Source: Nymphaea colorata
Lineage: Eukaryota > Streptophyta > Magnoliopsida > Nymphaeales > Nymphaeaceae
Length of the DNA: 64,000 nucleotides
NCBI RefSeq assembly: GCF_008831285.2
Contig: NC_045146.1
Location: 7,948,972 to 8,012,971 of the forward strand
Direction of reading: 5' to 3'
The translations under genes were made by a program, and so were the position numbers. Position 1 is the first letter of the stretch, and each line of letters starts with the position of its first letter. The notes beneath the pieces were generated by a model. That model was not told the DNA's origin, did not search any database, and saw only the letters and a list, made by a program, of their open reading frames with translations. Below are positions 22,499 through 36,292 of this stretch, piece by piece.

Positions 22499-23472
22499 CC
22501 CTTTTATAGTGAGGTCAACTGGCGCTTAGTCGATACAGTCCACTCATGATGAAACCAACCTTTGACCATTACCCTTACATTCGTCTCATGCTCAGACTCA
22601 AAATACAATTTCAATATTTCACATAGGCTCGTATCACATTATCTGATCAAATATACTAAAAAGTGCATAATAATCATTGTTCAACATCATATAACAAATT
22701 TTGTAGGCTTGAAATCACATCCACAGAGGCACTGTCCACTACTAGTTGTCGGCACCCTAATCATAATAGGACACCTCTCGAAAAGGTCCACTGACAAGCA
22801 TAACAAGGTTGTGGTATCCCTGATACCTAGGTCAAATCATCATACATCAATTGGTGTAATTCTAGAGAAGGGGCTAATATACATGTAAGCAATGTTGCTA
22901 GTGCTCATAAAAAACCATATCATCCTATTTGGTACCTGCCAAGATCATTTAATGGCTCGCAGACCATGGAAACAGGAAAACTCGATTTCCTCCAACCTCA
23001 AAGGGATTCGTCATGGTGCCTCTTGACGGCAAGCCGCAGGACTAAACTGCACCTGCCAGCACGATCAGTGCTTGGTCGCATAGTTTTGCCCATATTGGCT
23101 TATATCTACTAACTTGCATGTGAGGGCAAAAAGGTCAAAATGCACACCTGACATGCGGAAACACATAAAACAAAGCACAAACATATTTCAAGTACAAGTA
23201 TGCATGCATACCAATAAGCAAAAGCTCAAGCCATTGCCAAATCAAGTTGGCTGCAGCCAGCCATGCCAACCAACGCTCGCTGGTCAAGGCAGGTCATCGG
23301 CCATGGCCAATACTAGTTAGGAAAAAGAAATATGTTTGTGCTCTTCAGTGCAAATCATTGTGTACGTTGTGATGATGTGTTCCATTAGAAGTCAAATTGT
23401 CTTCAAAGGGCCCATGTGAAAAACTGGGATTTGGAACTCCATAAAAAAGCCCAAACTGAACCGTTTTTCCTA
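22499..23472. other. intergenic DNA, no gene recognised
   Basis: The longest open frame (22562-22888, 108 codons) has no recognised motif. No transposon end seen. Confidence 0.4.
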
Positions 23473-23644
23473 AAATTAAATATGTCAATGCATAGAGCAC
23501 AAAAAATAGATGTCAATTCTAAAATTTGGCGTGAAAACTTAATGTCAAACGGGCCCAAGGGGCCACTGAGGAAAACCAGGCGGCTCCAAATCAAATATGT
23601 CAACGCATAGAACACAAAAAATAGGCGCCAATCCTAAAACTTAA
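23473..23644. repeat. partial direct duplication, 115-bp spacing
   Basis: The block around AAATATGTCAA(T/C)GCATAGA(G/A)CACAAAAAATAG occurs at about 23478 and again at about 23593 with several C/T and G/A differences. These differences are of the deamination type common in methylated repeats. Confidence 0.8.
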
Positions 23645-24320
23645 GCTGCTCACTGGTTTTCCAAAACTGCATCCAGGCTTTTTAAATTTTTTTAAGAAAC
23701 TCATACTTCAACTGAATGGTTTCTTTGTCATGCTTTATTGGATTTCAAGTCAATTAGTGTTGTTGAAGAGCTAGCAGCTAACTGTACCAATCATATGAAT
23801 CTCATCTGAAGACTCCAAACTGCTAGAAAGTAACATGCGTACATATACATATCACAAAAATTATATCAAGGAAATGAAGAAACTAGTTATGAACGTACCT
23901 ACAATCTGGGATTCTACACCAGCAACCATTTGTCGTTTGTCTTTACCGGTCGGGACCCATGTGCAGAGGTGGGTTCTGTTCTCTTCTTTGTTCCCTATTT
24001 GTCGTTCCCAAAATTTTATTTCACGACTCTCCATGTGTTCATGATTCTCCATTATGTGTGATTTTCTCTATTTGTGCTTGGCATGGCCTGAATCCGATGA
24101 TTGCTGCTATTTCTCCAAAGTTTTTCTTTCTTATTTAGTTATTTTGACTGCTTTACATAACTGGTTCTAGCATTTCTTTAATCGCATGACTGTCTTCGTC
24201 TTCCAGCTAGTGCCTATTTATGCCCTGTGCTTCTTGGTTTTATGATTTATTCTTCGATCTCTCGGTCTGTTGTGTTTTGGTATCCGTTTCATTATTTGAT
24301 CCTTATGAAATCTTTTAATG
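23645..24320. other. intergenic DNA, no gene recognised
   Basis: No supportable coding or RNA feature. Confidence 0.4.
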
Positions 24321-25062
24321 TCCTCGTACTGAGATTTCGGCCACGTTGACCGAGAAAGGGTATGGGTACTTAGCTATTGAAAATGTTGTTGATGCTGCCA
24401 TGATGACCAAGATGTGATCAACACACTCGCAGTCCTCTTCTTGGACTATTACAGCAACTCAGCAGGGAAATCAGCTGCATGCAGCTGAGGGATCACTAGC
24501 CGGCGAAGATGCGCTTCAATGGCCAGCTCGTTTCTCCCTGTAGGGAAGGCGGAATGTCTGTTCTCAGGCTTGCTGGAAAGCTGAGGATGTCAGTAACGTG
24601 ATGGCACCAGCAAGGGAGAGATCCAACGTCTGGTATGTCCGGCAGGAGTGACTAAACAGAGACTGGTTTCTCTGTATCGCAGGTACAGCACCCTGTCTCA
24701 GCCTAGAGACAGGCAGATCTTCACCGAGCTGCTGCTCTCTGGGTACGTCTTCAAACAAGGCAAGCAGTAGCTCGTTAGAACCGTAAGGAACAGAGTAATC
24801 TAAGTACCTGACTTTCAGATTTCCAACGGCGGAGTACTGAGATTTCGGCCGCGGAACAGGAACTGCTCCCATGGTCCTGACAGGCACACAATCAGGCCTG
24901 TCGAGAAACAGGGCTGTCTTCGCAGGTCTCCACATTCCTACTCAAAGCTCGGATCTTCTTTGCGTGCAGTAGCTCTTTGGAAAGCTAGGGAAGTCGAGAA
25001 GAGAATGGCACAACCTTGCTAAAATCACATGGTGGTATCTCCAGATACGCCCATTGATCAGG

Positions 25063-25074
25063 GCTCTGATACCA
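25063..25074 (-). other. tRNA-iMet primer-binding site of the copia element
   Basis: The minus strand reads TGGTATCAGAGC, which is complementary to the 3' end of plant initiator tRNA-Met. It lies immediately inside the putative LTR end. Confidence 0.8.
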
Positions 25075-25478
25075 TGAAAAAAAAAAGGAAGGATGAAGAT
25101 GATGAACAAAAGAATGAACATGGTTCTGAAAAAAATTCCTACTCCACGACTCAGTCATGATGAACTGGTTCCCTTAACACGGTACTTATACACTGCTATG
25201 TCTTATTCAAATTTGAATAAGTTTTTATGGGCGTACAATTTGTTTCCTTGAGGCGTTTTTGTTGCTCGTCTGATTGGCTTTGTTTCCACATTTGTTGCTC
25301 TTAATTGGCTGAAATTCTGATTCATTGCTGGAGCCTTATCAAGATGCGTTTTAGTCTCTTGGCTAGTGTGGCTAATTTGATTTCCTGCCATATTAGTTAC
25401 GCTTGTTTTCCTGGAGTCATTATCCGTTGAAGCTGCACCTGATTTTTTGGAGTGAGCTGGTGCGTTATCAAGCATCCA
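25075..25478 (-). repeat. putative copia LTR
   Basis: Bounded on its inner side by ...CA next to the primer-binding site. The outer end is a guess (TGGATGCTTG at 25478 or TGATAACGC a few bases inside). A 90-codon frame at 25203-25475 on the minus strand is probably chance. Confidence 0.5.
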
Positions 25479-25659
25479 TATTATATTATTCTCTGAATGT
25501 GGAATTTATTCAGCCGTCAGAGACAACCTCACGATACTATACAATGCAGCTCAAACTGCCGTTTAGATGTGTGTGCTAGATTTGTTTCAACTACCCATTC
25601 AAATGTTACGCTAACCAATGTTTGAACAACATATATTATTGTCTACCATTTCTATGTAT

Positions 25660-26054
25660 TTAAAAAAGCATGTCACTTACGGCGAATGTATTACTGACGG
25701 AAATATCAGACATTTCTGAGGGTGGGTTGCCGTCAAAATAACTTTTCTAACGGTTCCATAAGCATGAAAATCGTCAGTGTACATCTAAGCTCTGACAATT
25801 TATCGGTAATAAATTTTTTGACGTCAATGGTGAGTGACAATCCGTCCAATTAGCACTTATTTGATTAACGATCGTCGGCAAATATGAGATTTATCGTCCA
25901 ACTAATAGTTGTTCTTCGGAGTGGAATCATCACTAAACCCTTTAACAACGCAAGCAACAATGGTCCCGGGTAGTGACAGTGTTTTACCGTCAGTAAATTA
26001 ATTACTGACATTGAAAAAAAACCGTCAGTGCCATGAAGTTTTTGTTCTAATGTC
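25660..26054. mobile_element. CACTA-like subterminal repeat block (one end of an En/Spm-type element)
   Basis: The words CCGTCAGTAA, TTACTGACGG, CGTCAGTG and CGTCGG recur in both orientations, as in CACTA transposon subterminal regions. The right edge reads AAGTTTTTGTTCTAATG; its complement, CATTAGAACAAAAACTT, is one base off the usual CACTAGAACAAAAA-type terminus. No second terminus or transposase is visible. Confidence 0.5.
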
Positions 26055-27169
26055 GGCAGTGCCTCCGTTTAGATGGATGACAATGTATCCACATTAGCAC
26101 ATTACCATTCTTACACTTGTTTCTACTATTTTAATCTATTGGGAAAAGGGTACTGCAGAGACACAGAGATCTTGGGCGTGCCCAAGCAATTTCTATAGCC
26201 TATAGTTCCTAAGGAGATGAAGCTGAAAAGTACTTCGAAATTTTGAAGCCAGTTGCCTGCAAAGATCTGAAAGAAAGTGAAAATATACAAATGGAAATGC
26301 TTTGTAAACATCTGATTTACCATTAATAAGAAGTTGCTATTTAACTAGCAACAACGAACGACGTAATTTTTTATTTTTTTAATAAAATGCCAGAAAGCAT
26401 TTTTTTTTCTTAGTCAACCTCTCTCATTTAATATATACAGTTGGTTTCCGTAGACCTATTTGGCAATAGATTTCTCTTCGACTATTTGGGGTGGCAGCAA
26501 TGGTGTATGCATTGGCATACATGATTAAGCACTGCTTTATGTAAAAAAAAAACATTAGTGATGAACGCCATTACTGATGTAGATAACCCTTTATTTTCAC
26601 AGGGGTTTACTATGCAGTCCCCTGACGCAAGAAGCACATTAGTAGAAAATGTAATTGATGATTATTGTCATTGATGGCGCAGAAAGCAGTTTGTACAGTA
26701 AAAATCACAGATACTGGATTTACTTCACCGAGACTACGCTAATGGCTTATCAACTTGTGCCAGTGTTGCAATTTCATTGCATAAATCTAACACTCGGACG
26801 GTAGCAGCACTGGAAAAGCTTGAAACAAATTTCTAGCACCACAGCTTCCTCTACCAATGAAAATCTTGCTTCGGAGACAGTCAAGATCAGTATTATGATT
26901 TTCATTAACTTGCAAAATTTAGTTATCTAGCTTTAAACAAGCCTACAGAATGGTGTGCCCTTTTCATGAAACAATGGGCATAAGAATAATAATAAGCTAC
27001 TGCAGAATACAAACGGGGCCACTTTTTTAGCAACGAGCTTTCAGGGTAACCAGCAACAGGATGAATGAGCAGGAGAACCACTAAGCTGAGGTAAAGTAAC
27101 ATAACCAATGCTGCTTCTGCGTTGATGGAAGATAACAAATTTCAAAGTATTGTGGCAAAGATTTAGAGG
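26055..27169. other. downstream region of the ZIFL gene (3' UTR and intergenic)
   Basis: The region just below 27170 is the 3' UTR of the minus-strand ZIFL gene. A possible polyadenylation signal (AATAAA on the minus strand) lies near 26590. The rest has CACTA-like words (for example near 26550-26570) and no recognised gene. Confidence 0.45.
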
Positions 27170-30100
27170 CTATTCTTCTGTCTCTTCATAAGGTTTCTTT
27201 ACTGACTCCGGCAGAAAAGGCTTGAAGGTCATAGCCGCTACGACAACAAGAAGCACATTCAAGATGAAGAAAACAATTTGGTCACCTGCACAGTCAAGTT
27301 GAAAAATGAGCTGAAGTGAAATTCTTTAGAAGGTTTTTTTCACTTACTGGAGAAGACACTTTCAGTGCGTTGGATAAAACTTCTGACATAGTAACGAAGC
27401 AAGTATGGCATGAGCATTAACCTCTTTCAAGTTCATCTCTTTCTCTAGGACAAGTATTCATACCAGGGATTCAATGTCTCGAGTAAAATTTGCACTGTTT
27501 TGTAGTCTTTCATTGGTCAAATAGAAAATAAATCCCCCAAACAAACTGGCTCTTACATATTCAACTTCCACCTACAAGTTGGAGTGAATAATCTTCACCT
27601 TAGTGTGATCTTAATTACTATGGGACCTCCGTTCTAAGACAACAACATTTTTACTTCTGAAATCATTTGTTCTCCATAAGCCATATCGGAGATGAATTAT
27701 GCACCACAAAATATGTAGGAGTAACTTTATCCACCTAGCATCAAATTTTCCCAAGGAAACCAGAGTAACTAGCATATTGAAAAACCTTTTGCTTTTCCCT
27801 TTTTTCTGGAAGGGGAAAAAGAAAGAAAAAAGTCGTGTTAGAAGTAGGCAAAACCATTAGAGAGGCAAACTCAAACTTGTAGGGTTTGTTTGGCAGCAGG
27901 AACCCTCCAGGGGTGTACCATGAATCTTGGGGCAGATTCACGGGACACTAAAACTAGCGCTCCATGAAAAACACTCACATAATGATTCTTCTACTAAATG
28001 ACCCCGTGGAACTCGAATTTGTACCAACAGCATGATAACATATTTTTACTTTTTCATGGTCAATTTTTTTTTTTTCACTTAAACTATTATGACTAGGAGG
28101 GCTGTTCAATGAGTCGAGCTAATTCGACCTTGCTCGATAAACTTGACTCGAGCTCGACTCATTTATTAAATGAGTCGAGTTCGAGTTAAGAAATGACTCG
28201 ATCACATAAATGAGTCAAGCTTGAGTTAATCGGGCTCGGCTCAGTTAAACTCGGTTAAGCTCGAAAAAGAAGATATATAAAATAAGTCTCATAAAGTTAT
28301 CACGAAAGATAAATGGTTCAAATGGATATGTATGTGACAGGCAGGTTGGATGTTCAATGTTCAAGTCTTCATGCCTGAAAGAAAAAACTCCTACAAAACC
28401 TAATATGAACAAGTTCTTCAGAAATGTAAATAAACTTCATAGGGTGGACCTATGACTTTCTAAGTGAGGAAGTCAAGAGACTGATGTGCACAGCCTTGGC
28501 ATAAACTGGTAGATCTGCCTGTTCCTAGTTTGTCCATTTAAGGAAACCACACCCTTGGCATAAACTGGTAGATCTGCCTGTTCCCAGTTTGTCCATGTAA
28601 GGAAACAAAAGACTGTAAAATATGTTGCCAAACTAAATCATGTGTTGTGAATACTATTTTTTAGTGTCTATTCCCTGTTGGGATGCTGTCCCAGCACCTT
28701 GCCTTTTGGGCTTCTGAGCTCAGCCGTCTTGGTCAAAATTTCTTGTTTGGGGATACTCTAGTTCTCCTTGTCAGTTTTTGGTACAACGTGAGAAGTAAAA
28801 CAGAAATGAAACAGCGCCTATTTCTAATGGGTTTTGGTCTGGACCAAGATCCACAGCCGTCTGGTCATTCTTTGACACTCCTTGGTGTGTCTGCAGTGCG
28901 TCCTCCTTGCCTTGGTCACAATTTCTTCCTTTGGGGTTGTCTGATTCCCCTCTGAGCACCTCTTGTTGCAAGCCTAATGATGTTTCTAGCCATTTGGCCT
29001 ATCTAAGATTCTGTCTGTTACTGTTTTGAGTTCGGCTATATGGGGTCATTTGCCAGAAGGAATGCTTTGAAAGTTTTCTATGAATCTGCCCAAATCTTTA
29101 AGGCAGATCCATAGAACATTCATAAAGTATTTTTGCCGTCAAACGACCCCTATCCATAGGACATTCATAAAGTATTTTTACCGTCAAATGACCCCTACTG
29201 AATGTTGGGTCCAACTTTTGATTGGAAATTGCAATGTTATAGAAAGGTTTCTCTCTCTTTTTACATGTATCTTACTCTGTTTTCAGATTTCAAATGGAAA
29301 TTTTCGATGTAAAGAAGTAAATGGACTCATTAACAGCACCAAATAGTCATCAACAAAAATCATGAAATTACTACAGCTTCTAATATAACAATTAAGATCA
29401 CAAAAGGAGAACATTTTCCATGAGGTATGTTTTTATTGAAAATGCAGAACCAATATACCTGGCAAGAAGGAGGAATTTTGACGCTTCTGCGCCCAAGCAA
29501 AACTGCAAAGAACAAACATCAAGAAAAGTTAATTTCACAACTATGTCACATACGGGTGCTGGTGCAGTACTATTAAAAAAGCTTGGGTGTACATATATAA
29601 TGTGAAGAGTTTAAAAAAAAAAATCACAAACTGTAAAGGAAGCCACTTTTTGTAGATTGTAACAAAAAATAGCTTTAACATTAAAAAAATGCAAAAAGTT
29701 AAACGGGAAGATCTATAGCAAATGCAATAAAAAAATATAAAAAAAGAAAGAAAAAAAAACCACCCTAATGCTGCCTCTTTTAAGTTATTCTTTTTTCTCC
29801 AGCCACCCAGCCGCCACTCTCTCAACTCCTCTCACTCAGCCAGGTAAATACCCCTCTTCCTCTTTTTCTTCTTTCATCCACCTCTCTTTTGTTCTTCCTC
29901 CTCCTTCTCATTGTAGATGCTCTGAGTAATCCCACTGCCACCACCACCTTGATACAAGTTAGAGGAGTGCAAACTGCCACAGCCAAAGCTAAGAGAGACT
30001 GAGGGAAATGCTTGAGTTCGCCCTTACCCCTCTTTATTTCTTTTAGTTTCTTACCATAAAAAAACGGACTATTGACCATGGATTTTGACACAACGGTGCT

Positions 30101-32044
30101 GCAGTTGCACCCAAACGTGAGTCGTGTTCACTCAGGTTGAGTGACTATTGTAAAGTGAATCCCCAGGCTCTCTTTCTCATGACGCCACACAGACAACTGG
30201 ATTGGATGTCATTGTGTTCCTAGTCCACAACTGAAAATCAGGTCCAACAAAAGAGAAAAAAAAATATTGCCAACGTAAAAACGAACCAACTTCCAATGAA
30301 ATTTCTCCAAACCTTTCTGTAAAGGTTTGGATCCAGTTTTGTATGCATCTAGGTTCAGGTCCTGATCTATGATGCTGCATGAGTGTGCAGTCTGCACTCA
30401 ACCTGAGCTGTTGATAACCCACTACCTTAATCCATGGTGGGGCCACTCATCATCCTCACTCTATGAACAATTGCCTTGCAGGACATATCAACATATCATT
30501 AACAGGTGGTTCTCAACAAGGGCATGATGACAGATAAATGGTGAACCTTTTCGTCAAGGAGGATAACAAGAGCAGGAGGTCAAAAAGGTCCAAAACATGT
30601 TCTTTATACAACATCGACATTAAGGAAAGAGCACACATGATTTCTTGATACTGGAAATGCTTATGCAATATCATGGATAACAATGAGGCTTGTTTGAGGT
30701 ATATCAAGGAAAGCAGCACATTTAAAAACAAACTTACAGGGAACCTCCACCTGCAGGACCAATTGCTTTGAAAAATGACATTCCAGTCATTGCAATTCCA
30801 TTTGCAGCTCCTCTTTGGTGTTGAGGCTGCACAAGAGACATACAAGTTACATAATCATTGTGTCAAGGAGTCAAAACGAACTAATTTGCCCACTGGTAAT
30901 ATCAAACGACGGAGAACAAGCTGAAGAGAAGTGAAAAGTACCACTGAGTTATTCTGCTGAATGAAAAAGCCAGTAACTATTGTTGCCTGACATTCAAGAA
31001 GAAATTGTCAAAGAAATCAATTATTTTTCAAAGAGAAAAAAACAACAGGAATATGAAATCCAACAATGCACAATGTGACATGAAGATGAGAAAAAAGACT
31101 TGAAATACAAAGATCAATCTCCAGAGGAAAATAAGAAAAAGATGAGTGCACAATAGCACATCAAGGATCAGCTAAGTCCAAGTTCAATAAGATTTTGCTT
31201 TCCTATTCCATTATTCTACATAAGAATAAATAATAAAAGGTCACATGATCTTTAGTAGTCACTTGTTTCAACATTAATGTTCCTGGGAAATTTCTGGTTA
31301 ACAAAAAGTTGAATCTGAACTTACAGAGAGTATATTCTTCAACAGTGATGCACAATTAACGGTGGAAGAAAGAAGGAACCCTGACAGCATTGACATCAAT
31401 GGATAACTTGCAAGCAACGGTATGGTTATAATCTGCACAAGCAGGGGTGGGGGGGGGGGGGGGGGTGCAAAACATTACCAAAGTATTCAGCATAAAGAAG
31501 TTCAGTGAATAAGCTTGAGAATAAAGAATAGGAAGGGATGCATACTGATGCCACACGCACTACCATGATGGGTCCAAGAATCCTCTCAATAATTGGAAAG
31601 AGAAAAAGTTGGAATATCAACAAGCCAAAACCTAAGACAATATCATCCAGTCCAGGTTAGCTACACTAGCAAACAGAGCTTATGGTGAAGAAAATAAAGG
31701 AAGGAAGAAAAGAAACAAACAGATTTTAAAGTATCATAAGAAACCATTGGGACTTAAGTTTCACCTAATATCGTTTTTGGCAAGGTTTTGCTTTTTTCCC
31801 AGGATGTGATGATGCAAACCTTACATAGCAACAAGGTTCCCCTAGAGCGCTAAGGACCTTTCATGTTGTCCTCTCTCTCTTGTTCCTTGCAGTTGATTGG
31901 TTCCAGTGATTTCTCGTAAATATAAAATGGTACTGGAGCAGTATTAGATCCTGAGTATGCAGTTGCCACAAAAAGGTGTTCCCTGGAGATCTGACTTTTG
32001 GGTTTTAAAGTTATTTCTCATTGTACCTTGACTTGTATTGAAAA

Positions 32045-32080
<36 letters not shown>

Positions 32081-35000
32081 CACTTCATTATCCAACCATG
32101 TTTTTTGGGCAAACTAAAATAATAGATGAGAGTCCCCACAGTTCTCTTCCAAACGCCTTCATAGTTCAATTTTAGACAATTCTGCTGTGCATTAGACATA
32201 GAGCGACTAGACCCCATGACTTCTTAAATTTGTGCCCATTGTTCCTGAACAAGCTAATTATCTCCAGCACATTGCCATTATCTGCCAAGTCGGAGAAAAT
32301 TCATTCCACAGCAAGATTCCTGTTACCTAGGGAAGAACTGTACCTTGCACATCCTTGATCTTTTATCCTTGTGTCTCTAGTATGCTGTTCTGCCCTTACA
32401 AGTGTAGAATTATAAATGCATCATGCGTAAGGAAACACTCAACATGCCAACATATATAGGGCGGATGGATTCTGCTACCCACTATTTTTATTTCCAGTTA
32501 GTTCTCACAAACCTGACCACATGGGCATATCCAATTATCCAAATTTACATGTTAAACGAAAAACATGATGTCTAAATCAGATCTTATGACACTAAACTTG
32601 AAACTATCTAAAAACAGAGATTGAATTTTTCTTTTTCTCTTTTGAAACATATAATTGTGGTAATCATGCTAAATTTCCATATGTCATATAATTGACTGTG
32701 GATATTCTGCGTATGTTGGTGTGCCTAGATTTGTGAAAAACCGTGGTAATCATGCTAAATTGCTATCATATAATTGACTGTGGATATTCTGCGTATGTTG
32801 GGGTGCCTAGATTCGTGAAAAACTGTGGTAATGATGCCAAATTACCATATAATGATCAATTATCAATAATAGCCAACACCATAATAAATAACAACCAATG
32901 ATAGAATAGTTAATGTACTTGAGAAAAAGACCCCCACTTATCACATTTCACAATGTTTGCAGAAAATAAAGTGAACTAACAAGACATACCAAAATGGCCT
33001 TAAAGGAAAATTTGATTTCACTTTCTAGGCGAAATTGAAAATTAGACTTAATCAAACTTGACAAAGTCCAAACTTGGATGAAAGAGACACGAGTATGTTG
33101 ACCACACTTGACACAAGTATGTTGACCACACTTAACACTTTTGCGACTGTATTCGAGTCTCAGACCCAAACATGGACATGGCCATGTTGAAATGGGTGCA
33201 GCAAGGAAATGGAATGATCCACGTCTAGTAGGGGTCTTAATAGAAACAATAAAATCTTGATAGAAACACTAAAACCATCATCGTATGTAACCAAATAGTG
33301 TCCAGATGGTTGATGAAATACATAAGAGTTGTAAATCTGTATGGTTTACCCAAGACAAGAGTATGGCCTTCATTTACACACTAAGAATCCTTGTATAAAT
33401 ATAGCAAAAAATAATGACTTGCAGTCTCCCTGAAAATGAAGAGCTACAACAGGCAACCTGTATGAGTTGTTCACATGACTACCATTGAATGTAACAAGGG
33501 TGGAACTCCACCAAGTAGGTGTCTAGAACAGATGGTCAAGTGAGTTACTCCTCCGCATGGTATGTCACACACATGCTAAAAGCCAGACAAAACTGTGCCA
33601 GCACAGCAGGACGTGGATGTAGGCACAAGGCATTGCTTGGATGCACTGAAAGTTGTCCCTTTCTATGAAACTTTTAAATCTTCCAGGTACTTCTCTCATT
33701 TGATCAATCAATTTACTTTTCTTTCTTAAAACTTCAAAATGTAAAACCTTTCTTTCATACACTAGGAGAAAGAAGAATTCCTGCATTTAAATCATCTTAT
33801 TACCACTTTTTTAGAAACTTGGTGCTCATTTAGTTTGAGATGTCAAGTCGTGCTCTTTTATAGGTCCAAAAGAGACAGAAACATCGACCTTCATGCATTT
33901 TGCCGACTTGGCAAGTAATCTAATGAATTTTTGTTTTTGGAAACTTAAACTTCCAGACACATCTTACTTTGAAATATTCATTTACGATGAAAAAAATGCA
34001 TGCTTGTTAAATTTTTTCCCTCTTCCCCATCAAGCTGTAGGATTAAATTCAAAACAATAGGAGTGCATCAGCATTGGGAGCACCTTATTGTTACTAATAC
34101 ACACACACACACACATATATATAACCATATCCCCCCACCCAAGTTTTTTTAAGATGTTTTATACATAACCACAAATATCGCTATATTTTCAAAAGTATCG
34201 CGATATTTTCGATAAAAACAAGGAAAACGAGGAAAACGGCAAAATATCACCAAAAATATATATCGCGATTTTATCTGCGTTTTTTTCATCATCGTCTAAA
34301 GCTGCACTCAAATAGGAGCATTGTTGGTATTTTTTGAAAAAAAATTTAAACTTTAAACTGCACGTGCTCCGTTTCATTTTTAAAAGGGTAGTTTTGTAAT
34401 GAAAAGGTTTTAGCAAGGCAGTTTTGAACTCTTTTCTTCTTTTTAATGGCAAAAACAGAGGAAGGAAAGAGGATTAGGGCTTTTAAGCCCTTTTTCCCAC
34501 CATGATAGGTTTGGGGCTTGGGCACAGTCGACGTGAGAAGAAAGAAAACCTGCAGGCTGCAGTCCAACAGTAGACCTTTGGGGATTGGGCATTCCTTCGC
34601 TCCCACCTGCTGTCCTATCTTTTAAGTTTTAACTATTCAATAGAGGAGCAGCAAGCTTTATGCCTTCAAGTTCTGATTTTTTTTCTTTTTTTGTTTACTT
34701 TGCTTTTACATTGATTTTTTATTTAAAATAAAAATTTTTGAGATTTTCCAGAGATTTTTTTGAGAAAAATAGCTTCGCCTTCAAGTTCTGTTTTTTTCTT
34801 TTAACTTTATTTTTACATAATTTTTTGAATTTTTATTTAAATTAAAAATTTTTGAGATTTTCTTTAGATTTCCAAGAAAAATAGCTTCGCCGAAAAAAAA
34901 AACCCGAGAAAAACCTCGCCGATATTTTCCCGAAAACGATATTTGTGGCTATGCTTTATACTCATGCCTGCACCCAAGCCCATGTGACATTGAATCATGT

Positions 35001-36206
35001 TCTCTTAAACAGGATGTGTTATGGACAAAATCATATCTCATTCTATGAGTGCATTCCAGCATTGTAGAGAGTATATAAAAGTTGCAGCATTAGAAATGAG
35101 AAATGAACCGTCCTCAAAGTTGGAGATCCTTACCAGAGAATGAAAGCACCACACCGACATCCTTAGTTGAAAAATTCAGCCCGCCATACTTCTTATCACT
35201 GACAGCCCAAAGAGAAAATATCTGGAGGAAAACGAGTAAAAAACCACCTCATTGCAGAACCACACCAAAGTAATGCCCAAAACCAGACACATTTGGAAAG
35301 TAAAGAGAGTTATTAAGCAAAACTGGAAAAAGAAAACAAACCAAATAATTTCAGAAATTCCAGCTCAAAATGTGGTATAGATGATAAATTTATTTGAAAA
35401 TGTCAGAGGTGTTAAGATTCTACCAAGGGTAGCTTATGAAATATGTAAAGATGTTTTTTGTGTTTTCCTAATAATACCACACTAAAATTTTTAGTTCACA
35501 TATAGCCCTTCTTTATCCTATGGTAAGGAGCCGCCCTAATTTTATTTGGCAGCTGCAGTCTGCAATGGTTCAATCCACCCCCACATTTAAAAGCTACTTT
35601 CAAGTTTCAGCCATGTGGTTTAGAAGCAGGAAACCTAAGTATATGGAATGGGTTAAGATTGGTCCAAGAGCTGACAAGAACAACAAACAGCCATACTCTC
35701 CCAGCTCACTATGTCATAGGGACGCTCCAATTCTGGCGCCGCACCCACATTGACATAATATGTGCGCGGATTTGTCTTCCATGTGGCATCTGAGCCTCTC
35801 TCTCTTTTGTCATTTTTCCTTTTTCTATCTCTAGACTCTCTTTTTGTTTTTCTATCCACTTCTTTCTCTCGCTCTCCCTCCCTCTCCCCCTCTTACTTTT
35901 CCTTGGAAAGGATGATTGCCTTTTTCCTTTATAGTCCTTAAAAGGATGATGCTCCTGTCGTCCTTTTAGGAAGGTTAAGGCCTGCCCTGTTGTCCTTCTA
36001 ACAGGACAACAGGATCTGTCCTCCACATTTCACAGTGGATGAATGGGTCTTCTTAGTTAGAAAAAAATCTCACTTTGTGCAATATAAAATAACTATAGTT
36101 TAACATCAAAACTGATATATATCATTAATAAGAAGTCAAAAATATATATAAAAAAAACTACAGAATAGATAATTAGTTATATAAAAAATTATATACATAT
36201 AACATG

Positions 36207-36292
<86 letters not shown>

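Larger units (their letters stand above)
24326..25478 (-). mobile_element. 5' end of a copia-type LTR retrotransposon (LTR plus primer-binding site)
   Basis: On the minus strand, 25074-25063 reads TGGTATCAGAGC, a perfect 12-nt match to the 3' end of initiator tRNA-Met, the usual primer of plant copia elements. Directly before it lies sequence ending in TTTTTTTTTTCA, the expected CA end of an LTR; the LTR would run from 25075 to about 25478 (outer end uncertain). A TATAAG box sits inside it at 25185-25190. The following 700 bp on the minus strand should be leader and gag. It has one open frame of 123 codons (24564-24935) that I do not recognise. No integrase, reverse transcriptase or second LTR is seen, so the element is truncated. 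Confidence 0.65.

Noticed and set aside
25203-25475. 90-codon minus-strand frame
   Set aside because: It lies in the putative copia LTR and has no recognised domain.
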